From Amycolatopsis coloradensis (GTDB taxonomy: Bacteria; Actinomycetota; Actinomycetes; Mycobacteriales; Pseudonocardiaceae), in contig NZ_MQUQ01000019.1 of NCBI RefSeq assembly GCF_001953865.1, positions 62,001 to 126,000 on the forward strand: a DNA stretch of 64,000 nt, read 5' to 3'. Of this stretch, positions 50,720-58,881 are shown one piece after another. The first letter of the stretch is position 1, and every line of letters begins with the position of its first letter. The translations under genes were made by a program, and so were the position numbers. The notes under the pieces were generated by a model, which saw nothing but the letters and a program-made list of their open reading frames with translations, made no database searches and was not told where the DNA came from.

Positions 50720-50735
50720 TCGAACAGTTGATCGA
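50720..50735. promoter_or_regulatory. Near-consensus LexA box before a small hypothetical gene
   Basis: TCGAACAGTTGATCGA matches TCGAAC-N4-GTTCGA at 11 of 12 fixed positions and ends 13 bp before the ATG at 50749. It lies inside a larger run of TGTTCGAACA and TCGAACA repeats. Confidence 0.55.
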
Positions 50736-50748
50736 ACAGGGAGTCATC

Positions 50749-51141
50749 ATGAAACTGCTCGTGGCCACCTCGAAGACCCAGGGTGCGCGAGAGAACGACT
50801 TCAACCACTGCATCGAGGGCGAACTGATCTGGATCGCCCCGTGCTGCGACGACGGCGAAGACTCACCCGATTCCGAATGCGGATGCAGCCGATCCTTCGC
50901 CGGGCTGAACTCGCACCGTGGGACGACGACGGCACTCGTCGCGGAGCTACCCGACTTCACCTACTTCGACTACGCCGAAGCGTTGTGGTCGAGTCTGGCC
51001 GCACAGGGCTGGCCCGCCGACGCCGCCGACGAAGTGGCGACAGGACTGCTCGCCTTCACCGCCGGGTGGGACGTGGGAACGGTGCTCGAACGCCGCAGCG
51101 AATGGTTCGCGGAACGGCTCGTGCCCGCGCCACCAGGCTGA
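50749..51141 (+). CDS. Small hypothetical protein, possibly SOS-controlled
   Basis: The 130-residue protein begins MKLLVATSKTQGARENDF and has a cysteine-rich patch (IAPCCDDGEDSP, ECGCSRSFAGL) that may bind metal. AGGGAG precedes the ATG at 50749. Similar short proteins with this opening occur in actinomycetes as far as I recall, without known function. A LexA-like box immediately upstream suggests a DNA-damage link. The gene converges with the TetR gene, 2 bp apart. Confidence 0.75.
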   Translation: MKLLVATSKTQGARENDFNHCIEGELIWIAPCCDDGEDSPDSECGCSRSFAGLNSHRGTTTALVAELPDFTYFDYAEALWSSLAAQGWPADAADEVATGLLAFTAGWDVGTVLERRSEWFAERLVPAPPG

Positions 51142-51143
51142 AC

Positions 51144-51770
51144 TTATTCGGGTCGCAGCGCGGCCAGCAGGAGATCGGCGAAGTGGTCACCGATCTGGCG
51201 GGCCGAGAGCGCGCCGCCACGCCGGTACCAGGAACCGAGGTGGTGCACCGAACCGAAGAAGAAGTCGACGATCACGTCGGCCGGTTTGTCCGCGCGGAAT
51301 TCGCCGGACTCCTGGCCTTCTTCGATCAGCGTACGGAACCGCTCGTGGTACTTGCGGCGTTCCGCGCGGACGGCCTTCTGCTTCTCCACGCCGAGCTGGT
51401 GCATGGACTGCATGAAGATCGTGTTGTCGTCGAGGTTGTCGATCGTGCTGACGACGACGTCGGAGCCGGCGGAACGCAGCCTCTCCCGCAGTGGCGCCTC
51501 GCTCGAGGCCACCTTTTCCAGTTGCTCGGTCTGCGCGCGCAGCACGCGGGCGTAGATCTCGTAAAGGAGGTCGTCCTTGGAGCCGAAATAGTGATACATC
51601 GCGCCCTTGGTGACCCCGGCCGCTTCGACGATCTCCTGCACGGAGGTGCGGTCGAAACCCTTCTTGGCGAAGAGCTTCGTGGCGTGCGACAGCAGACGGC
51701 GCGGCACGGCGGCCTGGTCGTCCCCGCTCGCCTCGGCCGTCCCCGCCTTGCGGGTGGTCGCTCGTGTCAT
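51144..51770 (-). CDS. TetR-family regulator of acyl-CoA metabolism
   Basis: The 208-residue protein has a TetR helix-turn-helix at about residues 25-70 (TSVQEIVEAAGVTKGAMYHYFGSKDDLLYEIY, cut: AGVTKGAMYHYFGSKDD) and a C-terminal ligand domain typical of FadR/KstR-like acyl-CoA sensors. ATG 51770 has GAAGGAG at good spacing. A degenerate copy of the TACCGAC palindrome lies 31 bp upstream, and better copies lie before the kinase/acyl-CoA dehydrogenase operon and the MHS transporter gene. I infer repression of these genes with release by an acyl-CoA. Confidence 0.87.
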   Translation of the reverse strand: MTRATTRKAGTAEASGDDQAAVPRRLLSHATKLFAKKGFDRTSVQEIVEAAGVTKGAMYHYFGSKDDLLYEIYARVLRAQTEQLEKVASSEAPLRERLRSAGSDVVVSTIDNLDDNTIFMQSMHQLGVEKQKAVRAERRKYHERFRTLIEEGQESGEFRADKPADVIVDFFFGSVHHLGSWYRRGGALSARQIGDHFADLLLAALRPE

Positions 51771-51800
51771 TCCGGCTCCTTCTCGTGCGGACACTCAGCA

Positions 51801-51816
51801 TACCGGCCGGTTTGTC
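51801..51816. promoter_or_regulatory. Degenerate TACCGAC-type operator before the TetR gene
   Basis: TACCGGCCGGTTTGTC agrees with the ideal palindrome TACCGACCGGTCGGTA at 12 of 16 positions, in the promoter region of the TetR gene. A position expected for autoregulation, but weaker than the two other sites. Confidence 0.45.
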
Positions 51817-52008
51817 GCAGCCCGGACCGGCGCGAATTACCGGCCACTGGGCACTTCATCGAGCACTGAGCACGGTCTTGACCGCCCGGTTCATACGGTT
51901 GGGTGACGGTCCACCGGGCTCCGTCGATCGGCAAATCCCGATTCCCCGCCAAAGCGTTCGCTTGGCCGGAACCGATCAGACTGTCTACTGCGGACCTCAA
52001 AGAGAGAC

Positions 52009-52045
52009 GGGGCCGCCCCGGGCGTTTCGCACCCGGGGCGACCCC
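52009..52045. terminator. Hairpin terminator after the small secreted protein gene
   Basis: A 14-bp stem with one mismatch (52009-52022 and 52032-52045) lies just after the stop of the minus-strand gene at 52053. It is very GC-rich. Confidence 0.7.
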
Positions 52046-52052
52046 GCGCGGA

Positions 52053-52388
52053 TCAGACGGTTTCGCGCGTGGTCACCGCGTCGTTCTCGGCGGCCAGCGC
52101 GGTGCACGTGCGCACCCACAGCTCCCAGCCGCGCAGCGCCTGGTTGCAGTTCCAGCCGGTCCAGCGCATCGCCTGCGCGCCCTCGTTGCCGGCGCGGTTG
52201 CAGGCGGTCTTGCTGCTCCAGCCCTCACTCTGCTTGCGGTACGGCGTACACGAAGCCGCCGCGACGTCACCCGACGCCTCGGCGGCACACGGTTCCGCCG
52301 TGCTCGCCATCGCCGATCCCGCGGTGAGCACCGAACCCGCGAGGGTGACGGCGAGAACGGCGCCACGAAGCACGAAGCGTTTGCTCAT
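52053..52388 (-). CDS. Small secreted cysteine-containing protein
   Basis: The 111-residue protein starts at ATG 52388 behind AAGGAA with a Sec signal peptide (MSKRFVLRGAVLAVTLAGSV, cleavage after MASTA). The mature part of about 80 residues holds five cysteines and an aromatic patch (RWTGWNCNQALRGWELW). Disulfide-stabilised, secreted. No family recognised. The context gives no function; it stands alone between a TetR gene and a carbonic anhydrase gene. Confidence 0.75.
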   Translation of the reverse strand: MSKRFVLRGAVLAVTLAGSVLTAGSAMASTAEPCAAEASGDVAAASCTPYRKQSEGWSSKTACNRAGNEGAQAMRWTGWNCNQALRGWELWVRTCTALAAENDAVTTRETV

Positions 52389-52672
52389 TGAGTTTTCCTT
52401 ACCGCGAGCAAGACCCCACACCCACAGTGGCCGATCTCCCGGCGAAGATCAACACCTTGCGCGAAAGCACGTGCCACGGACTCATCGGTACCGGGGGTCG
52501 CAGGTCTTCGGTACCAGCTGGGAACCCTCACCCGCGCCCGTTCGAAACGCCGGGCCCACCGGCTTGGTCGACCACCTGATCAGCCCATTCCGATCCCAGC
52601 TCCTGGGCACGGTTGCGCCCGCGCGCGGGCGAACGGTCCACTCGTCGCCCACGCCGATCGGAAGGGATCACC

Positions 52673-53161
52673 ATGTCGGTCACCGACGAACTCCTGACCA
52701 ACAACGCGGATTACGCGGCACGTTTCTCCGGACCACTCCCCCTGCCGCCAGCCAAGCACGTCGCCGTACTCGCCTGTATGGACGCCCGTATCAACGTCTA
52801 CGGCGTCCTCGGCCTCCAGGAAGGCGAAGCCCACGTCATCCGCAACGCGGGCGGCGTCGTCACCGAGGACGAGATCCGCTCCCTCGCGATCAGCCAGCGC
52901 CTGCTCGGCACGCGGGAGATCATCCTCATCCACCACACCGACTGCGGAATGCTGACCTTCACCGACGACGGCTTCAAGCAATCCATCCAGGAGGAGGTCG
53001 GCGTCAAGCCGACCTGGGCCGCCGAAGCCTTCAGCGACCTCGACGCGGACGTCCGTCAGTCGATCGCGCGCATCAAGAACAGCCCGTTCATCCCCGAGAA
53101 GGATTCCGTCCGCGGCTTCGTGTTCGACGTGGCCACCGGAAAGCTGGACGAAGTCGTCTGA
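52673..53161 (+). CDS. Beta-class carbonic anhydrase
   Basis: The 162-residue zinc enzyme interconverts CO2 and bicarbonate. ACMDAR supplies the zinc Cys C35, the catalytic dyad D37 and R39; IHHTDCG supplies the zinc His and second Cys. NAGGVVTEDEIRSLAIS is typical of the small actinobacterial clade. ATG 52673 follows GGAAGGGA. It is a stand-alone gene ended by a hairpin. Confidence 0.95.
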   Translation: MSVTDELLTNNADYAARFSGPLPLPPAKHVAVLACMDARINVYGVLGLQEGEAHVIRNAGGVVTEDEIRSLAISQRLLGTREIILIHHTDCGMLTFTDDGFKQSIQEEVGVKPTWAAEAFSDLDADVRQSIARIKNSPFIPEKDSVRGFVFDVATGKLDEVV

Positions 53162-53171
53162 CCGCGGAAGA

Positions 53172-53198
53172 GCCGCGCACGGCGAAACCGTGCGCGGC
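53172..53198. terminator. Hairpin between the carbonic anhydrase and a convergent SDR gene
   Basis: An 11-bp perfect stem (53172-53182 and 53188-53198) with a 5-nt loop begins 10 bp after the carbonic anhydrase stop and lies 9 bp before the convergent SDR stop. Confidence 0.75.
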
Positions 53199-53206
53199 CC
53201 CGCAAA

Positions 53207-53992
53207 TCACTCACCGGGGAGTTGCTCCACCTTGCGCTGGAGTTTGTTCATCTTGTCGAGCCAGCGGTCGGGCTGGGCGGCCCGCGCGGCGTAGTAGTCC
53301 GCGACCTCGGGGTGCGGCAGCACCAGGAAACGTCCGGCCTCGATGGCCTCGAACAACGCGTCCGCGACCTGCTCCGGCTGGATCGCCGACGCGCCCATGA
53401 GCAGTTCGCCCGCGGCGCCGGTGCTCTCCAACATCGCCGTCCGCACCCCTTGCGGGCAGATCGCCTGCACCGTGAGCCCGCGATGCCGGTAGGTCGCCGA
53501 CAGCCATTCGGCGAAGGCGAGCGCGCCGTGTTTGGTCACCGAGTACGACGCCGAGCCGAGGGTGGTCAGCAGTCCCGCCGCCGACACCGTCGAAATGAAG
53601 TGCCCGCGGCCGCGTTCGAGCCACGGCGGCAGCAACAGCCGCGACGCGCGCACGTGCGCCATCACGTTGACGTCCCAGATCCGCGCCCAGTCCTCCTCGG
53701 GCGCGTCGACGCCGCCCATCGGCGCGATCCCGGCGTTGGCGCAGAAAACGTCGATCTCACCGAGGGTTTCGCGTGCGGCCTCGATCAGCGACGCGACACC
53801 CGCCTCACTGGCGGCGTCACCGGCGACGGCCGTTCCGCCGATCTCCCGCGCGACCTCGGCGGCGGCGTCCCCGTTCAGGTCGCCGACGACGACCTTGGCG
53901 CCCTCGGCGGCGAACCGGCGGGCGAGGGCGGCGCCGATACCGGCGCCTCCGCCGGTGATGACGACACCGGATCCGGTGAACGACGCGGTCAC
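53207..53992 (-). CDS. Short-chain dehydrogenase/reductase
   Basis: The 261-residue classical SDR has TGGGAGIG, CANAG and the catalytic YSVTK. The region after YSVTK (ICPQGVRTAML) is typical of mycobacterial SDRs linked to lipid breakdown. GTG 53992 overlaps the preceding SDR stop by 4 bp, so the two genes form an operon. The conserved NNAG reads CANAG. Substrate unknown, probably a hydroxyacyl-CoA or sterol-type alcohol. Confidence 0.9.
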   Translation of the reverse strand: MTASFTGSGVVITGGGAGIGAALARRFAAEGAKVVVGDLNGDAAAEVAREIGGTAVAGDAASEAGVASLIEAARETLGEIDVFCANAGIAPMGGVDAPEEDWARIWDVNVMAHVRASRLLLPPWLERGRGHFISTVSAAGLLTTLGSASYSVTKHGALAFAEWLSATYRHRGLTVQAICPQGVRTAMLESTGAAGELLMGASAIQPEQVADALFEAIEAGRFLVLPHPEVADYYAARAAQPDRWLDKMNKLQRKVEQLPGE

Positions 53993-54741
53993 AGGCCACC
54001 TGCCAGCGTCACGCCGCCGTCGAGGACGATCGTCTGCCCGGTGATCCAGCCCGACTCCTCCGAGAGCAGGAACGACACGGCGCTAGCGATGTCGGCAGGC
54101 ACGCCGAGGCGCTTCATCGGGTATGACGCCGAGACCTCTTCCTCGCGGCCTTCGTACAGCGCGGTCGCGAACTTGGTCTTGACCACGGCCGGCGCGACGG
54201 CGTTCACGCGGATCTTCGGGCCCAGCTCGAAGCCGAGTTCCTTGGTGAGCCGGATCAGCGCGGCCTTGCTGACGCCGTACATGCCGATCCCGGGCGACGC
54301 GCCGAGCCCGGCGATGGACGCGACGTTCACCACCGCACCGCCGTGCTCGCCCATCCACGCGTCCCGCGCCCGGCGGGTCCACGAAAGCGGCGCGAGCACG
54401 TTGACAGCGAGGATCTTCGCGGCGGCTTCGGGCTCGATGTCCAGCGTCGGCCCGAAGACCGGGTTGATGCCGGTGTTGTTGACCAGCATGTCCAGCCTGC
54501 CGAAGGTCTCGATGGTCTTGGCGACCGCCTCGTCCTGATGCGCGGTGTCGTCGGCCTTGCCGGGGACGGCGATCGCGACCGCATCGCCGCCCAGTTCGGC
54601 GACGGCCTCGGCCAGCGGCTCCGGCTTACGGGCGGTGATGCACACCTTCGCGCCGCGCTCGACCAGGTTCTTGGCGATCCCGAAGCCGATACCCCGGCTC
54701 GCGCCGGTGACGATCGCGACGCGATCTTTGAACGAGTTCAC
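53989..54741 (-). CDS. SDR, FabG/3-hydroxyacyl-CoA dehydrogenase-like
   Basis: The 250-residue classical SDR has TGASRGIG, NNTGIN in place of NNAG, and MYGVSKAAL with the catalytic Tyr and Lys. The NNTG variant is seen in mycobacterial FabG-like SDRs. I choose GTG 54741, which has AGGAG 9 bases upstream, over the ATG at 54777. It is divergent from a TetR gene across a TAAGYGAGCGCTC palindrome. Confidence 0.9.
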   Translation of the reverse strand: MNSFKDRVAIVTGASRGIGFGIAKNLVERGAKVCITARKPEPLAEAVAELGGDAVAIAVPGKADDTAHQDEAVAKTIETFGRLDMLVNNTGINPVFGPTLDIEPEAAAKILAVNVLAPLSWTRRARDAWMGEHGGAVVNVASIAGLGASPGIGMYGVSKAALIRLTKELGFELGPKIRVNAVAPAVVKTKFATALYEGREEEVSASYPMKRLGVPADIASAVSFLLSEESGWITGQTIVLDGGVTLAGGL

Positions 54742-54781
54742 TCTGTCGATCTCCTCTGTGTTCACCAGCGAGCGCAATCAC

Positions 54782-54799
54782 TAAGCGAGCGCTCACTTA
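54782..54799. promoter_or_regulatory. TetR-type operator between divergent SDR and TetR genes
   Basis: TAAGCGAGCGCTCACTTA agrees with its own reverse complement at 16 of 18 positions and lies between the SDR start (54741) and the TetR start (54866), as expected of an autoregulated TetR site. Confidence 0.72.
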
Positions 54800-54865
54800 C
54801 AATGGAAAGGTCCGGAGGCGGTGTCAAGCCCACCATCCGGTACGAGGCTCTGGGAGGATCTGCGG

Positions 54866-55480
54866 ATGACCATGTCGCTGTCGGCCGAACTGTGGCCCGA
54901 CGTCCAGCCGGAGACGGCACGGCGGCTGATGCTGGCCGGAGTCGAATCCTTCGCGCGGCGTGGCTATCACGCGACCACCACCCGGGACATCGCCTCGGCG
55001 GCGGGGATGAGCCCCGCGGCGCTGTACGTGCACTTCCCGTCCAAGGCCGCACTGCTGTTCGCGATCTCCAAGTACGGCCACGAGCAGACCCTCTCACTCG
55101 TCGAGAGCGTCGTCGCGCGGGAGACCGACCCGGTCGAGCGGATCCGGCTGCTGGTCGAGGACTTCGTGGCCTGGCACGCCCGGCGGCACACCGTGGCGCG
55201 CGTCGTGCAGTACGAACTGCACGCGCTCCCGGACGAGGAGTTCGAGATCGTCGCGAAGCTGCGCCGCCGCATCGAGCAGATCGTGCGCGAGGTCATCACC
55301 GAAGGCTCGGCGGCCGGGGTGTTCACCGTCGGCGACCCGCACACCGCCGCCCGCGCCGTGCTTTCGCTCGGCGTCGACGTCTCCCGCTGGTACAGCGACC
55401 GCGCCCGCCAGACCCCGAAGAAGCTGGGCCAGGAGTACAGCGAGCTGGTGCTCCGCATGCTCGGCACGAAACTCTCCTGA
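54866..55480 (+). CDS. TetR-family regulator
   Basis: The 204-residue protein has a TetR helix-turn-helix at about residues 35-70 (TRDIASAAGMSPAALYVHFPSK) and a long C-terminal domain (ARRHTVARVVQYELHALPDEEFE; EYSELVLRMLG) like KstR-group regulators of lipid breakdown. ATG 54866 has GGGAGGA upstream. It probably controls the divergent SDR pair through the palindrome at 54782. Confidence 0.87.
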   Translation: MTMSLSAELWPDVQPETARRLMLAGVESFARRGYHATTTRDIASAAGMSPAALYVHFPSKAALLFAISKYGHEQTLSLVESVVARETDPVERIRLLVEDFVAWHARRHTVARVVQYELHALPDEEFEIVAKLRRRIEQIVREVITEGSAAGVFTVGDPHTAARAVLSLGVDVSRWYSDRARQTPKKLGQEYSELVLRMLGTKLS

Positions 55481-55528
55481 CCGGCACTGAAGTCGGCCTC
55501 CGTCGGCGATACCGCCACCAGAGTGACA

Positions 55529-55544
55529 TACCAACCGGTCGGTA
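55529..55544. promoter_or_regulatory. TetR-type operator before the MHS transporter gene
   Basis: TACCAACCGGTCGGTA matches its reverse complement except at one arm position and lies 87 bp before the transporter ATG. It is the best counterpart of the 46077-46092 site. Confidence 0.7.
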
Positions 55545-55630
55545 TCGAGAAATACCCGTTGAGACGTTGACCACATACTAAGCGGTTGTTAACTTGCCCG
55601 GACCCGCAGCGCCGAGCGAAGGGCACACCG

Positions 55631-56995
55631 ATGGCCGACAGCGCACAGCACGCCCCGGAACCCACGATCACCGTCTCCCAGCGCAGGCGGGCCGCGACCG
55701 CCGCGGCGCTCGCCTCCACCGCCGAGTGGTTCGACTATTTCGTCTTCGGAATCGCGGCCGCCCTGGTCTTCGGGAAGATCTTCTTCCCCACCACCAACGC
55801 GGCGGCCGGTGTCCTCGCCTCGTTCGCGACCTTCGCGGTCGGCTTCCTCGCCCGGCCGCTCGGCGGGATCATCGCGGGAAGCCTCGGCGACAAACGCGGC
55901 CGGAAGCCCGTGCTGGTACTGGCGATCGCGCTGATGGGCACGGCGACCACGCTGATCGGACTGCTCCCGACCTACGACACGATCGGCATCGCCGCGCCGA
56001 TCCTCCTGGTGCTGCTGCGGCTCGTGCAGGGGGTCGCGGTCGGCGCGCAGTGGGGCGGCGCGATGTTGCTCGCCACCGAGTACGCGCCGCCCGGCAAACG
56101 CGGCCTCTACGGCAGCCTGGTCCAGCTCGGCGTCCCGATCGGCGTGGTGCTGGCGAACACGGTGTTCCTGATCGCCGCGCGGGTCGCCCCGCCGTCGGAT
56201 TTCCTCACCTGGGCGTGGCGCATTCCGTTCCTGGTCGGCGTTCTCGTGCTCGGGCTGGCCTGGTACCTGCACGTCAAGATCGACGAGACCCCGGAATACC
56301 GCCGTGCCGAGGCGAAACTCACCGCCGAGCAGCGCGGCCGCGCCCAGTCGCCGCTGCGCGACGTCCTGCGCGACCACAAGGGCACCGTGCTGCTGGCGGG
56401 CGGTTCGTTCATGGTCAACACCGCCACCTTCTACATTTTGCTCAACGGCGTCCTCGACTACGCCACCCGCCATCTGGGGATGTCGCGCACCACCGTGCTC
56501 GTCGCGACCCTGCTGATCAGCACGGTGCAGCTGGCGATCATCCCACTGTCGGCGAAACTGTCCGACCGCATCGGCAGGCTCAAGATCTACACCTTCGGCG
56601 CGGCGGGTGTCGCGCTCTGGGCGATCCCGATGTTCCTGCTGATCGACACGGCTTCGCTGCCGCTGTTCGTGGTCGCCTCGTTCGTCGGGTCGCTGTTCCT
56701 CGGCATCATGTACGGCCCGCAGGCGGCGCTGTTCGCCGAACTGTTCACCGCCGAGATGCGCTACACCGGCGCCTCGCTCGGCTACCAGATCAGCGCGGTC
56801 GTCGGCGGCGGGCTCGCACCGTTCATCATGGTGCTGCTGCTGGAATCCACCGGGACCTCGATGTCGGTCTCGCTCTACATCATCGTGCTGGCGCTGATCT
56901 CACTCGGCTCGATCGCTCTCTTGGCCAAGCGAGCCGCGAAGTCCACTTCGGACTCAAACGACCGCGCGCGCGAAACGGTCGGCGACCAGCCGTAG
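55631..56995 (+). CDS. MHS-family MFS metabolite:proton symporter
   Basis: The 454-residue transporter has 12 helices and the MHS signatures: ASTAEWFDYFVFGIAA in helix 1, GDKRGRKPVL in loop 2-3, GGAMLLATEYAPPGKRG in loop 4-5, and DETPEYRRAE in the central loop. Relatives import dicarboxylates, shikimate, proline/betaine or other organic acids. ATG 55631 follows GAAGGG. A TACCGAC-type operator upstream suggests co-control with the acyl-CoA operon; it could import the carbon source of that pathway. Its 3' end overlaps the convergent WYL gene by 42 bp. Confidence 0.9.
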   Translation: MADSAQHAPEPTITVSQRRRAATAAALASTAEWFDYFVFGIAAALVFGKIFFPTTNAAAGVLASFATFAVGFLARPLGGIIAGSLGDKRGRKPVLVLAIALMGTATTLIGLLPTYDTIGIAAPILLVLLRLVQGVAVGAQWGGAMLLATEYAPPGKRGLYGSLVQLGVPIGVVLANTVFLIAARVAPPSDFLTWAWRIPFLVGVLVLGLAWYLHVKIDETPEYRRAEAKLTAEQRGRAQSPLRDVLRDHKGTVLLAGGSFMVNTATFYILLNGVLDYATRHLGMSRTTVLVATLLISTVQLAIIPLSAKLSDRIGRLKIYTFGAAGVALWAIPMFLLIDTASLPLFVVASFVGSLFLGIMYGPQAALFAELFTAEMRYTGASLGYQISAVVGGGLAPFIMVLLLESTGTSMSVSLYIIVLALISLGSIALLAKRAAKSTSDSNDRARETVGDQP

Positions 56996-57913
56996 CCGCT
57001 CCTTGACCTCGTCCGGCGCCTCCTCCACGACGAAGTCGACGTCCCAGTGGGCGAGGTAGTACGGCATCACGGAAAGGTCGTTGGAGCCGACCCTGACCCG
57101 GCAGGTGTGCTCGTCGATCGCCTCGATCGTCCCGACGGTCGGGGACACGTGTTCGGCGAGCGCGGCCGCCGAGGTGTTCACCCGCAACACCATCTGGTGC
57201 GAATACGGCGACGAAGTGATCCCGCGGGAGACGTAGGCCGCGAGGTCCTCGGCGGGCGGTTCCCTCGGCGTGAAGCGGAAACTGGTGGCCGGGACACCGT
57301 CGATGCGGTCGACGCGGAAAGTCCGCCAGTCCTCGCGGTCGAGATCGAACGCGACCAGGTACCACCGGCGCCCGGTGTGCACCATCCGCAGTGGCTCGAT
57401 GCACCGCTCGGTGACGTCACCTTTGTGGCCGCGATACCCGAACCGGAGCCGCTGATGGTCGCGGCACGCGGACGCGATGACCGTCAGCGCTTCCGCGTCG
57501 ACGACCGGGACGACGCCACCGAGCGGGATCATCGCGGAGTTCAGCGCGGTCACCCGATGCCGCAGCCGGGCGGGCAGCACCTGCTCCAGCTTCGCGAGTG
57601 CGCGGACCGAGGTCTCCTCGATGCCCGACACCGTCCCGTTCGCGGCCGTGCGGAGTCCGACGGCGACCGCGACGGCTTCGTCGTCGTCCAGCAGCAGCGG
57701 CGGCAGCGCGGCCCCCGCGCCGAGCCGGTAGCCGCCCGCGACCCCCGGCGTGGCGTGCACCGGGTAACCCAGCTCCCGCAACCGCTCGACGTCACGCCGG
57801 ACCGTGCGCACGTCCACCCGCAGCCGGTCGGCCAGGTCGGGGCCCGGCCAGTCGCGCCGCGCTTGCAGCAGGGACAGCAGTCTCAGCAGCCGTGCCGACG
57901 TACCCGTGGTCAT
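56954..57913 (-). CDS. WYL-domain transcriptional regulator (PafC/DeoR-like)
   Basis: The 319-residue protein has an N-terminal winged helix (LRLLSLLQARRDWPGPDLADRL with LRVDVRTVRRDVERLRELGYPV, cut: DVRTVRRDVERLRELG), a WYL domain (CIEPLRMVHTGRRWYLVAFD) and a WCX C-terminal segment. These regulators respond to nucleic acids or unknown ligands. Start at ATG 57913. The neighbour hairpin region and the cytosine deaminase gene are divergent. Confidence 0.9.
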   Translation of the reverse strand: MTTGTSARLLRLLSLLQARRDWPGPDLADRLRVDVRTVRRDVERLRELGYPVHATPGVAGGYRLGAGAALPPLLLDDDEAVAVAVGLRTAANGTVSGIEETSVRALAKLEQVLPARLRHRVTALNSAMIPLGGVVPVVDAEALTVIASACRDHQRLRFGYRGHKGDVTERCIEPLRMVHTGRRWYLVAFDLDREDWRTFRVDRIDGVPATSFRFTPREPPAEDLAAYVSRGITSSPYSHQMVLRVNTSAAALAEHVSPTVGTIEAIDEHTCRVRVGSNDLSVMPYYLAHWDVDFVVEEAPDEVKERLRLVADRFARAVV

Positions 57914-58034
57914 CGGTTCGCTCGCTTCATGGGAACGAGTGTGGCAGATATCGAGGACAGGTCCGGTCCGTATTGGGCTCGCGAGCAGCAGGTGCCGTGT
58001 CGCGAAAGCCACTCGACCTTCACCCCTATCCCCC

Positions 58035-58093
58035 AAGTACATGAAGGTCCCCTTCCTGTACCTAGGCGCAAGCAAGGGGGCCTTCATGTACTT
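58035..58093. repeat. Intact TGAAGG-type hairpin in a divergent promoter region
   Basis: A 20-bp stem with one mismatch (58035-58054 and 58074-58093) encloses a 19-nt loop containing CCTAGG. It lies between the start of the WYL gene and the start of the deaminase gene, where no terminator is needed. Each half matches a half-hairpin next to one of the two MITE-like elements. A weaker TCGTGAGTG/CACTCACGA pair follows at 58127-58169. Confidence 0.75.
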
Positions 58094-58186
58094 CAAGCGG
58101 TGCCGGTGCCAAGTGGGCCGAGTGGGTCGTGAGTGGCAAGTCGGGCAACACCGTCCCCTTCACTCACGAAGCCGTAAAGTGGCCGG

Positions 58187-58642
58187 GTGATCGATCCCGC
58201 GCAGCTGCTGTCCGTCGCCCGCGAAGAGGCCGAACTCGGCAAGGCAGAGGGCGGGGTCCCGATCGGCGCCGCGTTGTTCGACAGCGCCGGTGTCCTGCTC
58301 GGCCGCGGGCACAACCGCCGGGTCCAGGACGGCGACCCGTCGATGCACGCCGAGACCACCGCCTTCCGGAACGCGGGCAGGCGGCCGCACTACCGCGACA
58401 CGATCATGGTCACCACCCTCTCCCCCTGCTGGTATTGCAGCGGGCTGGTGCGCCAGTTCGGCATCGGCCGGGTGATCATCGGCGAGGCCGCCACGTTCGA
58501 GGGCGGGCACGGCTGGCTCGAGGAGAACGGCGTGGGGATCACCCTTCTCGACGACCCGGCGTGCACCGCACTGATGACCGAGTTCGTCCAGGACCATCCG
58601 GAACTGTGGTTCGAGGACATCGGGGTCCCGACCGAGAACTAG
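58187..58642 (+). CDS. Cytosine deaminase-type nucleoside deaminase
   Basis: The 151-residue zinc deaminase has HAE (PSMHAETTAF) and PCWYC (TLSPCWYCSG), the ligands of the cytidine/cytosine deaminase fold, and GGVPIGAALF and RGHNRRVQ as in yeast FCY1-like cytosine deaminases. GTG 58187. It would deaminate cytosine, or a related base, in pyrimidine salvage. No permease is adjacent. Confidence 0.92.
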   Translation: MIDPAQLLSVAREEAELGKAEGGVPIGAALFDSAGVLLGRGHNRRVQDGDPSMHAETTAFRNAGRRPHYRDTIMVTTLSPCWYCSGLVRQFGIGRVIIGEAATFEGGHGWLEENGVGITLLDDPACTALMTEFVQDHPELWFEDIGVPTEN

Positions 58643-58881
58643 TCGAACGTTCGCGGGTCAGGCCCCCGCCTTGTCTTCCCAGGAAGCCGACGGACAACGG
58701 GATCGCCGGCATGAAGAGAAACCAGCCGATGTCCGCCGTATTCTGCGGAGAGAGGCCCTCGTTGAGTCGGGCGAACCAGCACGTCGGACGTCATGCGCCG
58801 ACGATCCCGTACCGTTGATCGCCGACGCCACCTTGACGTCGGCATTCGACCTCATCGGGCGAGCCGCGACCCAGTTCGGCG

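Noticed and set aside
58642..58655. SOS box at CGAACGTTCG after the deaminase gene
   Set aside because: The two halves have no 4-bp spacer, so LexA spacing is wrong, and no gene start follows.
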